Part shown: piece after piece, positions 1-5,939 of the stretch
Layout of the letters: each line of letters begins with the position of its first letter
How positions within the stretch are numbered: position 1 is the first letter of the stretch
Origin: Patescibacteria group bacterium
GTDB taxonomy: Bacteria; Patescibacteria; Paceibacteria; Moranbacterales; UBA1568
Length of the DNA stretch: 7,565 nt
Assembly (NCBI GenBank): GCA_030916685.1
Contig: JAUPWD010000037.1
Coordinates: 1-7,565, forward strand
Reading direction: 5' to 3'
The notes under the pieces: generated by a model
What the model was told of the DNA's origin: nothing
Seen by the model: the letters and a program-made list of their open reading frames with translations, nothing else
Database searches by the model: none
Translations under genes and position numbers: made by a program

Positions 1-12
1 AAAAAAGAAGGA

Positions 13-42
13 TTCTAAGCTACTATGAAGGCATTCTTAGAA
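13..42 (+). repeat. Small hairpin upstream of the long nested hairpin
   Basis: TTCTAAG at 13-19 is the exact reverse complement of CTTAGAA at 36-42, giving a 7-bp stem with a 16-nt loop. It abuts the basal helix of the larger element, sharing one base (42). CTAAG occurs again at 225-229, so the CTTAG at 36-40 could pair with either copy. No gene is identifiable in positions 1-41. One frame would read Lys-Lys-Glu-Gly-Phe-stop, but that is too short to assign to an upstream gene. Confidence 0.4.
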
Positions 43-226
43 GTAACTGTCTAAATTCTCATGTCTTGATAAAATGTTTCAATTTCGAGCGAGAACCCTG
101 AAAAACGAGGAGGAATATCAGGATATTCCGACGAGCTTTGAAGGGTTCGCAGCCGGAATTGGAATGTTTTATCAGACAAGCTGTTTTTTTGCTTTTACTA
201 CCGCGGTGAGAATTTAGACAGTTACT
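42..226 (+). ncRNA. Candidate structured RNA or cis-regulatory leader: long nested hairpin
   Basis: Arms 42-61 and 207-226 are perfect 20-bp reverse complements. Inside them, 62-87 pairs with 154-178 over 25 pairs with one bulged T (67). The four non-Watson-Crick pairs (75-166, 76-165, 79-162, 85-156) are all G-U on the + strand and would be A-C on the minus strand. Next, 89-91 and 94-99 pair with 142-150, then 102-104 with 137-139, and 112-119 with 122-129 at the tip. Three symmetric GA/GA internal loops interrupt the apical part. A 28-nt unpaired segment (179-206) containing seven Ts lies on the 3' side only. The fold is my manual prediction. The element could be a 5' leader controlling the gene at 238, an independent small RNA, or the remnant of a MITE-like element. 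I recognise no known RNA family; a 6S or SRP RNA does not fit well. Confidence 0.6.
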
Positions 227-237
227 AAGACAATACT

Positions 238-1704
238 ATGAAATCCAACCCGGGACGCCGACTTTTCTTTTGGACGCTTGTCCTTCTTTTCTTCATTACC
301 ACGGCCACCGTTCTCTTCCTTACTTTCGGATATCGCTTCGATACCAATCGCGGTCTTTTCGTTCATACCGGATCATTCACCATCAAAGTCACCCCGCTCG
401 AAAATGTCACGATCGAAGTGGATGGAAATATCGTTCCCATGAAAAAATTGAATATCCTCAATAATGCATTCCATATCGGTGGCCAAATGCCCGGGGAACA
501 TTTCATCAGGGTAACCGCTCCCGGATACTCCCGCTGGGAGAAGAAAGCCGTCATCGAGAGCGGCAAGTCCACCGAATTTTGGAATATCACGCTTATCGGA
601 AATGAGTATCCCCGGACTCCGGTCGCAGAGACGGAATCCGTCAGAAAAATATTTCCATCACCGGAAAGCAATCTCTTCGCGCTCCTCGGAACGCGTGATC
701 AAGGCACATTCTTAAGCACCTTCGATACCGATACACTGACACCTTCGGAAATCGCATTTATCCCTGAAACAAGCCTCATAGAATCAAGTGATGAAAACCT
801 CGAATGGTCATCGAATACAGAGAGCCTCCTCATCCCCCTCATCAATACCAGTGGGGAAAGAGTATCATTCCTCGTGAATATCGAAACCGGATCAGTCACC
901 AATCTCACCGAACAGTCGAAAATTTCAAATATCCAGTACCCCCGCTGGGATGGTCGACGGAAGAATGTCTTCTATTTTCTCTCAGAAAATACGCTCTATG
1001 AGTGGTCGGTTGAAGAACTCGATCATTCGCCGATTGCGATAACAGACGACATCAGCGGATACGATATCTCCCAGGGATTCATTTACTTCATAGAAAAACA
1101 AACCGGCATCATCTCTCGCCTCCAATCGGGTGATTCGATAGAGGAATCCGAACAAATAACTAAAAAGGAGATTGTGCACTCGGATGCCCCGCATGCCATC
1201 ACCGTGTATGATGAGGATCGCATCGCCATCCGCAATCGTGAAACAGGAGAACTCTTCGTCCTCAACACCGGTGAAGAAGACTATTTTCAAATGATTGGGA
1301 CGGAAATCAAAGGCGTCCAATTCTCAAATGACGGCAAGAAACTCCTCTTCGCAAGCGACAGAGAGATCCTCGTCTATTTCGTTCGTCCGTGGAGCACCCA
1401 GCCACTTCGTACTGAAAATGAAGTATTGCAGATCGCCCGCTTTGCCAGTCCCATCAGATTCGTCCAGTGGACGAAAGATTACGAGCATATCATCTTCACC
1501 TACAATAACGCCCTGAAAACGATAGAACTCGATCACCGTGACCGGAGAGATCTGCAGACAGTAAATACATTCCCCCTCCCTCCGAAACAGATTCTCGATG
1601 ACTTCGGGAGTGATCGGCTCTTCATCATCGAGGAAGGAGATGGACCGACACTCTCTTTCATGCCCTTTCCCGTGATTCCTCTCGAAGAAACGCTCGCACC
1701 ATAA
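238..1704 (+). CDS. Membrane-anchored PEGA-domain protein with beta-propeller-like region
   Basis: The 488-residue protein has a short basic N-terminus (KSNPGRR), one strongly hydrophobic segment at about residues 9-31, and then an extracytoplasmic-looking remainder. Residues about 46-120 fit a PEGA domain: a beta-rich stretch with VDG (61-63), PGEH (85-88) and APGY (94-97) ending in a hydrophobic strand. The rest (about 122-475) has recurring strand patterns typical of WD40/TolB-like propeller blades, for example SPESNLFALLG (141-151), FSNDGKKLLFA (362-372) and WTKDYEHIIF (411-420). PEGA domains are usually linked to cell-surface proteins, and this fold combination suggests binding or scaffolding outside the membrane, not catalysis; no enzymatic motif is visible. 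The start is supported by the signal-anchor directly after it, although no clear Shine-Dalgarno lies upstream. Its stop is 38 nt from the HD-domain gene, so the two are probably cotranscribed. Confidence 0.8.
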   Translation: MKSNPGRRLFFWTLVLLFFITTATVLFLTFGYRFDTNRGLFVHTGSFTIKVTPLENVTIEVDGNIVPMKKLNILNNAFHIGGQMPGEHFIRVTAPGYSRWEKKAVIESGKSTEFWNITLIGNEYPRTPVAETESVRKIFPSPESNLFALLGTRDQGTFLSTFDTDTLTPSEIAFIPETSLIESSDENLEWSSNTESLLIPLINTSGERVSFLVNIETGSVTNLTEQSKISNIQYPRWDGRRKNVFYFLSENTLYEWSVEELDHSPIAITDDISGYDISQGFIYFIEKQTGIISRLQSGDSIEESEQITKKEIVHSDAPHAITVYDEDRIAIRNRETGELFVLNTGEEDYFQMIGTEIKGVQFSNDGKKLLFASDREILVYFVRPWSTQPLRTENEVLQIARFASPIRFVQWTKDYEHIIFTYNNALKTIELDHRDRRDLQTVNTFPLPPKQILDDFGSDRLFIIEEGDGPTLSFMPFPVIPLEETLAP

Positions 1705-1742
1705 CCGTCCGGTTCTCCAAAAAATTTTCATATCGCAATCGT

Positions 1743-2906
1743 ATGACATTCGAAGACAAGATATTTGGCAGAATCCGTAAAGAAAAAACAGTACCTCAAA
1801 TCACCAATGAGGCCGGTGGCACACTGGGCGGAGGGTCTCATTATATGGAACGCCGACCGGAGCAAGAAGAGAAAGAGATACAACTCTGCAATGGCTTTGA
1901 TACCCTCCTCGAAAAACTAAGAAAAGACCCGGATGATCTCAGAAGTCGTATCGAGAGACTGCAGTCTCTCCCTGATTGCGACAGCATCCTGGGAAAACTA
2001 AGCCCCTACTTCACGGGAGAACACTGGGAGATGATCGCCGTACTCGAAGCATATGACAGTCACACCTTCGATCACTCGCTCCGAGTGGCTGCTTTCGTCT
2101 ACGGTATTACCATGGAAAAAGGAGAAACTGCGGCTTATATGAAGGAAAAAATAGGATCCGAACAAGGCTCCCTCGACGAGCTTTTCACAGCAGCGCTATT
2201 TCATGATATCGGAAAAACCGCCATACCATCCGCTATCCTCCATGACAATCATTCGAGACGAGAATGGGGGAAAAGAGCGAATGCCTGGGCGATGAAAAAC
2301 AACGAAGAGGCGCCATTCGATGAGGAAAAACTTGAATCACTCGGAGAAGTCGAGCTCGATCACTATTTCATGCAGGTGCACGCGATCAACCAGTCAGATC
2401 CACTCAATATCGTGCCCCTCGAAGAAATTTTTGACGAGGAAATCCTCGCAGAATTACAGCAACACGGGATATCCCCTCATGACACATTCCGGAAAGTTCT
2501 CGAATGCCACGAAAGCGCTACCGGTGCGATACTGCGCCGGAAAAAGATGTACATCGCATCCGATATCGCTTCGCATCATCATGACTATGAGCATCGTCCT
2601 ATTCGATCCGAACGATATCAGACAGAGACCTCTGCTGTCCGTCTCGGATTCGAACTTTCCATCCTGCGTTCCATGGATGTCTATGATGCGCTCACCTCAG
2701 ATGACCGATCGTACAAAGAGTCCTATCATCCCCTCTTGGCGCTCGAAATCCTTATTAAGGAAGCAAGGGCAGATTTCACCGAACCGGAACTCACGAAATA
2801 TGTCGTCCGTGACCTCTATAAAAAACTCGAAGCATTACAAAAAAATACGCCTCGGGATGAAAAGGAAAGCCATGCTCAAAGCGTAATCCTTGAATTCATA
2901 CAATAA
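1743..2906 (+). CDS. HD-domain (HD-GYP-like) phosphohydrolase, diverged
   Basis: The 387-residue protein has an HD-superfamily metal-binding framework: His111 in HSLRVA, the His-Asp pair in HDIGK (154-158), His256 in CHE, the His cluster HHH (278-280) and a downstream Asp in DVYDALTS (312-319). The order and spacing resemble HD-GYP phosphodiesterases, but the region expected to read HHE...GTGYP is instead HHHDYEHRPIR, so the GYP signature is missing. It may be a metal-dependent phosphohydrolase; cyclic di-GMP as substrate is unproven. No transmembrane segment is visible, so it is probably cytoplasmic. The first 34 residues are charged and Gly-rich with no domain. A second possible start is Met35 (1845), which has GGAGG 10 nt upstream, whereas 1743 has no Shine-Dalgarno. 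The gene follows the PEGA-protein gene and is ended by the terminator at 2933-2961. Confidence 0.78.
   Translation: MTFEDKIFGRIRKEKTVPQITNEAGGTLGGGSHYMERRPEQEEKEIQLCNGFDTLLEKLRKDPDDLRSRIERLQSLPDCDSILGKLSPYFTGEHWEMIAVLEAYDSHTFDHSLRVAAFVYGITMEKGETAAYMKEKIGSEQGSLDELFTAALFHDIGKTAIPSAILHDNHSRREWGKRANAWAMKNNEEAPFDEEKLESLGEVELDHYFMQVHAINQSDPLNIVPLEEIFDEEILAELQQHGISPHDTFRKVLECHESATGAILRRKKMYIASDIASHHHDYEHRPIRSERYQTETSAVRLGFELSILRSMDVYDALTSDDRSYKESYHPLLALEILIKEARADFTEPELTKYVVRDLYKKLEALQKNTPRDEKESHAQSVILEFIQ
1830..1847 (+). promoter_or_regulatory. Possible ribosome binding site for an alternative internal start of the HD gene
   Basis: GGAGG at 1830-1834 lies 10 nt before an in-frame ATG at 1845. The annotated upstream ATG at 1743 is preceded by AT-rich sequence without a purine-rich site. 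The spacing is somewhat long, and weak Shine-Dalgarno sites are the norm in this window, so this remains an alternative. Starting here would remove 34 residues outside the HD domain. Confidence 0.35.
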
Positions 2907-2932
2907 TAATTTCACCAGATTGATTGTATGCG

Positions 2933-2961
2933 AAAAAACCACGATTCCTCGTGGTTTTTTT
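2933..2961 (+). terminator. Intrinsic terminator after the PEGA/HD gene pair
   Basis: CCACGA (2939-2944) and TCGTGG (2949-2954) form a GC-rich stem around the loop TTCC, followed by seven Ts (2955-2961). Six As (2933-2938) precede the stem, so it can extend by A-T pairs and could also act on minus-strand transcripts as a backup behind the ribosomal operon terminator. It starts 26 nt after the HD gene stop codon. Confidence 0.9.
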
Positions 2962-2992
2962 ATACAAAATACGTAATACCGTATACGAGATA

Positions 2993-3103
2993 CCAGCGCT
3001 AGCGCTTGGCACCCCTGTAGATTCCAAGGAATCTTCATAGGGCTTCCGCCCTCTGATTTCGCCAAAGGCGAATCACCCCAAACGGGGAAAATTCTTTTCC
3101 CCG
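2993..3103. repeat. Cluster of five short hairpins in the convergent intergenic region
   Basis: This stretch holds consecutive inverted repeats: the 12-bp palindrome AGCGCTAGCGCT (2995-3006); GATTCC/GGAATC (3020-3033); AGGGC/GCCCT (3039-3052), whose minus-strand loop is the GNRA sequence GGAA; TTCGCC/GGCGAA (3058-3072); and a perfect 9-bp CGGGGAAAA/TTTTCCCCG (3083-3103). No gene is convincing here. A minus-strand frame is open across it but runs through both terminators and into the HD gene. It looks like a REP-like intergenic repeat or structured 3' region; whether it recurs in the genome cannot be seen from one copy. Confidence 0.55.
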
Positions 3104-3113
3104 ACCCCCCTTT

Positions 3114-3190
3114 ACCACAGTGGACCAAGCATAAAAAAAGCACCCCTGAGAGGGTGCTTTTGGATTCTTTAACGCTTGGCCCACTGTGGT
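3114..3190 (-). repeat. 17-bp inverted repeat enclosing the operon terminator
   Basis: The arm at 3114-3130 matches the reverse complement of 3174-3190 in 16 of 17 positions. The one difference (3124 and 3180) is a G-U pair in the minus-strand transcript, so the arms pair fully in RNA. The right arm lies in the last codons of rpsI (Ala-Pro-Gln-Trp-Ala-Lys-Arg), and the stop codon and the terminator hairpin lie in the 43-nt interval between the arms. Confidence 0.7.
3133..3160 (-). terminator. Intrinsic terminator of the ribosomal protein operon
   Basis: Read on the minus strand, AAAGCACCC (3152-3160) and GGGTGCTTT (3137-3145) form a 9-bp stem with a 6-nt loop, followed directly by a run of Ts (3133-3139 as As on the + strand). 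It begins 8 nt after the rpsI stop codon and fits the end of the operon. Confidence 0.92.
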
Positions 3191-3600
3191 GCGCGACGAG
3201 CCTTCTTGAGACCCGGCTTCTTGCGTTCTACGGCGCGAGGATCGCGAGTAAGGTACCCAGCAGCTTTGATAGTCGGACGGAGCGCGAGATCGAACTTCAG
3301 CAGCGCCCGAGCGATACCGAGTTTAGCAGCATCAGCCTGGCCACTCTTCCCACCACCACGAACGATGAGGGAAAGGCGGAACTTTTCGGTCAAACCAGTC
3401 TCCTTAAGTGGCGCCATGAGAGAGAGTCGCTGCTCTTCGGTACCGAAATAGAGATCGATCGTCTTTCCATTGACGGTATGTTCGATCTTTTCTTCGGTAG
3501 TCGGGTAGAGGCGAACCAAAGCGACAGCTGTCTTGCGACGACCGACGGCATAGTGATACCGTGCATCCTCTTCTATTTTCGTTGCTTTCTTCGTTACCAT
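3169..3600 (-). CDS. rpsI: 30S ribosomal protein S9 (uS9)
   Basis: This 143-residue protein is a small-subunit component in the head of the 30S particle whose C-terminal tail reaches the P-site tRNA. The family signatures are clear: YAVGRRKTAVALVRL near the N-terminus, a Gly-rich RGGGKSGQADA loop, GIARAL, and the basic C-terminus with GYLTRDPR, ERKKPGLKKARRAPQ and a final Lys-Arg. A roughly 15-residue N-terminal lead (MVTKKATKIEEDARY) precedes the conserved core. It is the last gene of the operon, 17 nt after rplM, the usual partner of rpsI. No Shine-Dalgarno is evident in the AT-rich spacer. Its final codons form one arm of an inverted repeat around the operon terminator. Confidence 0.97.
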   Translation of the reverse strand: MVTKKATKIEEDARYHYAVGRRKTAVALVRLYPTTEEKIEHTVNGKTIDLYFGTEEQRLSLMAPLKETGLTEKFRLSLIVRGGGKSGQADAAKLGIARALLKFDLALRPTIKAAGYLTRDPRAVERKKPGLKKARRAPQWAKR

Positions 3601-3617
3601 AAGTATATTCTAAAAAT

Positions 3618-4040
3618 CTATTCGTGGGCTACTTCAACCTTGTGCTTATGCTCACCGTCCTTATAGATATAGAGACGCTTGAGCATCTTCGCTCGGAGGA
3701 GATTCTTCGGAAGCATATTGTATACCGCCTGATAGATCGCCTTCGTCGAATCACGCTTGATCACTTCCTTGAACGTGCGGGAAGTGATGCCGCCCGGATA
3801 CCCACTGTAGTGATGGTACATCTTCTGATCACCCTTGCGGCCCGTCACCTGCACGCCGTCGGAATGCGTCACCACGACATAATCACCCTTATCGAAATTC
3901 GGCTCATAGTCCACCTTGCGCTTTCCAGAGAGTACCATGGCGATCTCCGTCGCCAAGCGTCCCAAAACCTTCCCCTGGGCATCAAAGCCATGGAATGTTC
4001 GTACGATTTCTCGCTTACCAATATGTTCAGTCGTTGCCAT
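3618..4040 (-). CDS. rplM: 50S ribosomal protein L13 (uL13)
   Basis: The 140-residue product is a large-subunit protein that binds 23S rRNA early in assembly. The family is recognisable from GKVLGRLATEIA near the N-terminus, the YEPNFDKGDYVVV strand, YHHYSGYPGG, and the C-terminal AVYNMLPKNLLR with MLKRLYIYKDGEHKH. The frame is open up to 4085, but that longer version adds a non-conserved leader overlapping the end of rplQ. The ATG at 4040 gives a normal family length and has a purine-rich AGAAAGAG just upstream. It starts 10 nt after the rplQ stop and is followed by rpsI at 17 nt, the conserved rplM-rpsI pair. Confidence 0.96.
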   Translation of the reverse strand: MATTEHIGKREIVRTFHGFDAQGKVLGRLATEIAMVLSGKRKVDYEPNFDKGDYVVVTHSDGVQVTGRKGDQKMYHHYSGYPGGITSRTFKEVIKRDSTKAIYQAVYNMLPKNLLRAKMLKRLYIYKDGEHKHKVEVAHE

Positions 4041-4050
4041 AACTCTTTCT

Positions 4051-4416
4051 TTAAACAAATTCGATGATCGCCACTTCCGCCGCATCGCTCTTTCTCGCTT
4101 CGAGTTTCACCACGCGGGTGTAGCCACTCGTCCGAGCCATGAATCGATCGCTGAAATCACTATTCAACTTATCAGCAGCCATCTTCGGAAGAAGCGCGTG
4201 CAACTCACGAACCATGGACAATCGAACCGTCTCATCAGCGCGACCTTTTTTTGCCTTGTTCACGATCGGGTCGATCAAGCGCTTCAGCTCCTTCGCTTTC
4301 GCTTCAGTCGTGCTGATGCGTTCGCACATGATCAGGCTTCCAAGCATGGTCTTGAGCATCGCTTTACGAACCTTTCGTGTCCGTCCAAATTTTCGGCCAA
4401 TTTTCTGATGTCTCAT
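4051..4416 (-). CDS. rplQ: 50S ribosomal protein L17 (bL17)
   Basis: The 121-residue protein is a bacterial large-subunit component near the peptide exit tunnel. It shows the family start MRHQKIGRKFGR, the segment RKAMLKTMLGSLI, ERISTTEAKAKELKRL, and the closing SGYTRVVKLEARKSDAA with the hydrophobic IIEFV end. Family members usually have a GGYTR-type motif, so the Ser here is a small variation. Length is typical for the short bacterial form. It lies 28 nt after rpoA, in the usual rpoA-rplQ order, and 10 nt before rplM. No Shine-Dalgarno is visible in the spacer. Confidence 0.97.
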   Translation of the reverse strand: MRHQKIGRKFGRTRKVRKAMLKTMLGSLIMCERISTTEAKAKELKRLIDPIVNKAKKGRADETVRLSMVRELHALLPKMAADKLNSDFSDRFMARTSGYTRVVKLEARKSDAAEVAIIEFV

Positions 4417-4444
4417 ATCGGTATACTAGAAATATTCGTTTCGA

Positions 4445-5188
4445 TTATTCGGACTTCTTTGCTGCTTTCTTCTTCGTCACTTTCTCTATCTTTTCAGGAG
4501 CAGCTACTTCTTTGGAGGCAAGTGCGGAGAATTGACTCATCAGGATATCGACAGCCTTATTGAAAGCACCATCCGGAGCGATAGATCCATCAGTCATGAT
4601 TTCAATCGTAATCTTGTCATAATCCGTTCGCTTTCCGACGCGCATATTCTCCACTTCGAAGTTCACGCGCTTTACCGGAGTATAGATGGCATCGATAGCA
4701 ATCGTTCCGATTTCCTTCTCTCGCTCCTGCTGCTCTACCGGGATATACCCGATACCGCGAGCCACTTCGACTTCCATATCGATCTCGGCCTTCTTGTCGG
4801 AAAGTGTCGCGATAACCTGATCAGGATTCACGATCTCGAGCCCGGTCGATACCTTGAAATCACCAGCGGTTACCTTCCCTTCGCCCTTGGACTTCAGAGA
4901 AATCGTCATAGGCTCCTCGCTTTCCATACGGAAGCGAACCTGCTTCAAGTTGAGAATGATCTGTACCATATCCTCCATGACGCCCGGCATAGTCGTAAAC
5001 TCATGCGTCACACCCTTGATTTTCACGGAAGTGACTGCAGCACCTTCAAGTGAAGACAGCAAGACACGACGAATAGCATTGCCCAGGGTCGTTCCATACC
5101 CGGGATAGCATTCGAGAATCTCGATCTTTCCATGCGATGGAGAGAGTTCCGTATACTTCGGCTCTTGTGGGAGGCTGATGGTATGCAT
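4445..5188 (-). CDS. rpoA: RNA polymerase alpha subunit lacking the C-terminal domain
   Basis: The 247-residue protein is the alpha subunit that dimerises to assemble RNA polymerase. The N-terminal domain is intact, with YGTTLGNAIRRVLLSSLEGAAVT (31-53), the MPGVMEDM loop (67-74), GIGYIPVE (145-152) and the closing helix DGAFNKAVDILMSQF (206-220). Typical bacterial alpha subunits are longer, about 310-330 residues, and end in a DNA- and activator-binding domain. Here the chain ends at residue 247 in a Lys/Ala/Glu-rich tail (KKKAAKKSE). Only 28 nt separate the stop from rplQ, so no hidden frameshifted domain can fit. A polymerase with this subunit would lack alpha-mediated UP-element and class I activator contacts, unless another protein supplies them. 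AAGGA lies very close to the start. An orphan AGGAGG 29 nt upstream is probably not used. Confidence 0.97.
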   Translation of the reverse strand: MHTISLPQEPKYTELSPSHGKIEILECYPGYGTTLGNAIRRVLLSSLEGAAVTSVKIKGVTHEFTTMPGVMEDMVQIILNLKQVRFRMESEEPMTISLKSKGEGKVTAGDFKVSTGLEIVNPDQVIATLSDKKAEIDMEVEVARGIGYIPVEQQEREKEIGTIAIDAIYTPVKRVNFEVENMRVGKRTDYDKITIEIMTDGSIAPDGAFNKAVDILMSQFSALASKEVAAPEKIEKVTKKKAAKKSE

Positions 5189-5269
5189 AATCCTTTATTT
5201 ACTCGAGAGCGACTTTCCCTCCTGATTCTTGGAAAGACGACTGCGAAGAAATTACTATTTACTTAAAAA

Positions 5270-5899
5270 CTATTTGGAATAATATTCGACGACGAGCTGC
5301 GCATCCACATTGCTTCCAGAATCGCTCCGGCTCGGCAACGCCACTACCTTCGCTTCCATTTTTTCCGTATCGATTGAAAGCCACGCAGGGACATCTGTCT
5401 TATTCTTCAAAAGCTCACTCTGTGTTTTCAGATAGGTCTTATCCTTCTTGTTCGCCTTCAGCGTGATCACATCGCCGACCTTCACCCCCATCGAAGAGAT
5501 ATTCATGCGGCGACCATTGACGGTAAACCACTTATGACCGACGAGCTGTCTCGCCTGCATACGGGAAGATGCGAACCCAAGACGATAGATAACATTGTCC
5601 AAACGACGCTCCAAACGAGCCAGGAGTTGATCTCCAGCGATACCCTTTTCGGCGGTCGCTTCCTCATAGTGATGACGGAACTGCCGCTCGAGCACGCCAT
5701 AGATACGCTTGATCCGCTGCTTCATCGCGAGCTGCCTCGCGAATTCGCTCTGATTGCGGGATCCCTTCTGTCCGTGCATACCTGGAGCATACGGTCGCCT
5801 CACGATCGCACACTTCGGAGATGCACAACGATCGCCCTTGAGAAAAAGTTTTTCTCCGGCGCGCCGGCACAGAACACATTTGTCAGTCATCTTCGCCAT
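5270..5899 (-). CDS. rpsD: 30S ribosomal protein S4 (uS4), zinc-binding type
   Basis: The 209-residue protein is a primary 16S rRNA-binding protein that nucleates 30S assembly; in some bacteria it also represses its own operon. The N-terminus has four cysteines (8, 11, 25, 30; C-x2-C-x13-C-x4-C), the zinc-ribbon form of S4. These are followed by the RRPYAPGMHG segment and a helical region. The S4 RNA-binding domain (about 98-160) is shown by RLDNVIYRLGFASS, ARQLVGHKWFTVNG and the final YYSK. Length is typical. The ATG at 5899 was chosen; a second in-frame ATG three codons on would also keep the zinc ribbon. It is 40 nt after rpsK and 81 nt before rpoA, in the standard order. Confidence 0.97.
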   Translation of the reverse strand: MAKMTDKCVLCRRAGEKLFLKGDRCASPKCAIVRRPYAPGMHGQKGSRNQSEFARQLAMKQRIKRIYGVLERQFRHHYEEATAEKGIAGDQLLARLERRLDNVIYRLGFASSRMQARQLVGHKWFTVNGRRMNISSMGVKVGDVITLKANKKDKTYLKTQSELLKNKTDVPAWLSIDTEKMEAKVVALPSRSDSGSNVDAQLVVEYYSK

Positions 5900-5939
5900 A
5901 TTTGATTACGCTTACACGGTTGATGTTATAAAAAATCAG

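Noticed and set aside
67..94. Promoter with TTGATA as -35 upstream of the PEGA gene
   Set aside because: No acceptable -10 lies 16-18 bp downstream; no + strand promoter could be supported in 1-237.
42..226. Known RNAs (6S, SRP, retron, hammerhead) as identity of the hairpin
   Set aside because: 6S would need a bubble open on both sides, the SRP apical motif and the hammerhead core are absent, and no reverse transcriptase is adjacent for a retron. Size alone resembles 6S, so it should still be tested.
42..226. Insertion element with terminal inverted repeats
   Set aside because: No flanking target duplication and no transposase are visible; kept only as an alternative for the nested hairpin.
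2835..3143. Minus-strand open frame across the convergent intergenic region
   Set aside because: It runs through both terminators and the 3' end of the HD gene, overlaps the hairpin cluster and shows no family signature.
4041..4085. Longer start for rplM at 4085
   Set aside because: It adds 15 non-conserved residues overlapping the end of rplQ; the ATG at 4040 gives the family length and start.
4417..4444. Hidden alpha C-terminal domain after a frameshift in rpoA
   Set aside because: Only 28 nt lie between rpoA and rplQ, far too short for the domain.
3154..4563. Long + strand frames opposite rpsI, rplM and rplQ
   Set aside because: They are antisense to clearly conserved ribosomal protein genes and have no recognisable product.
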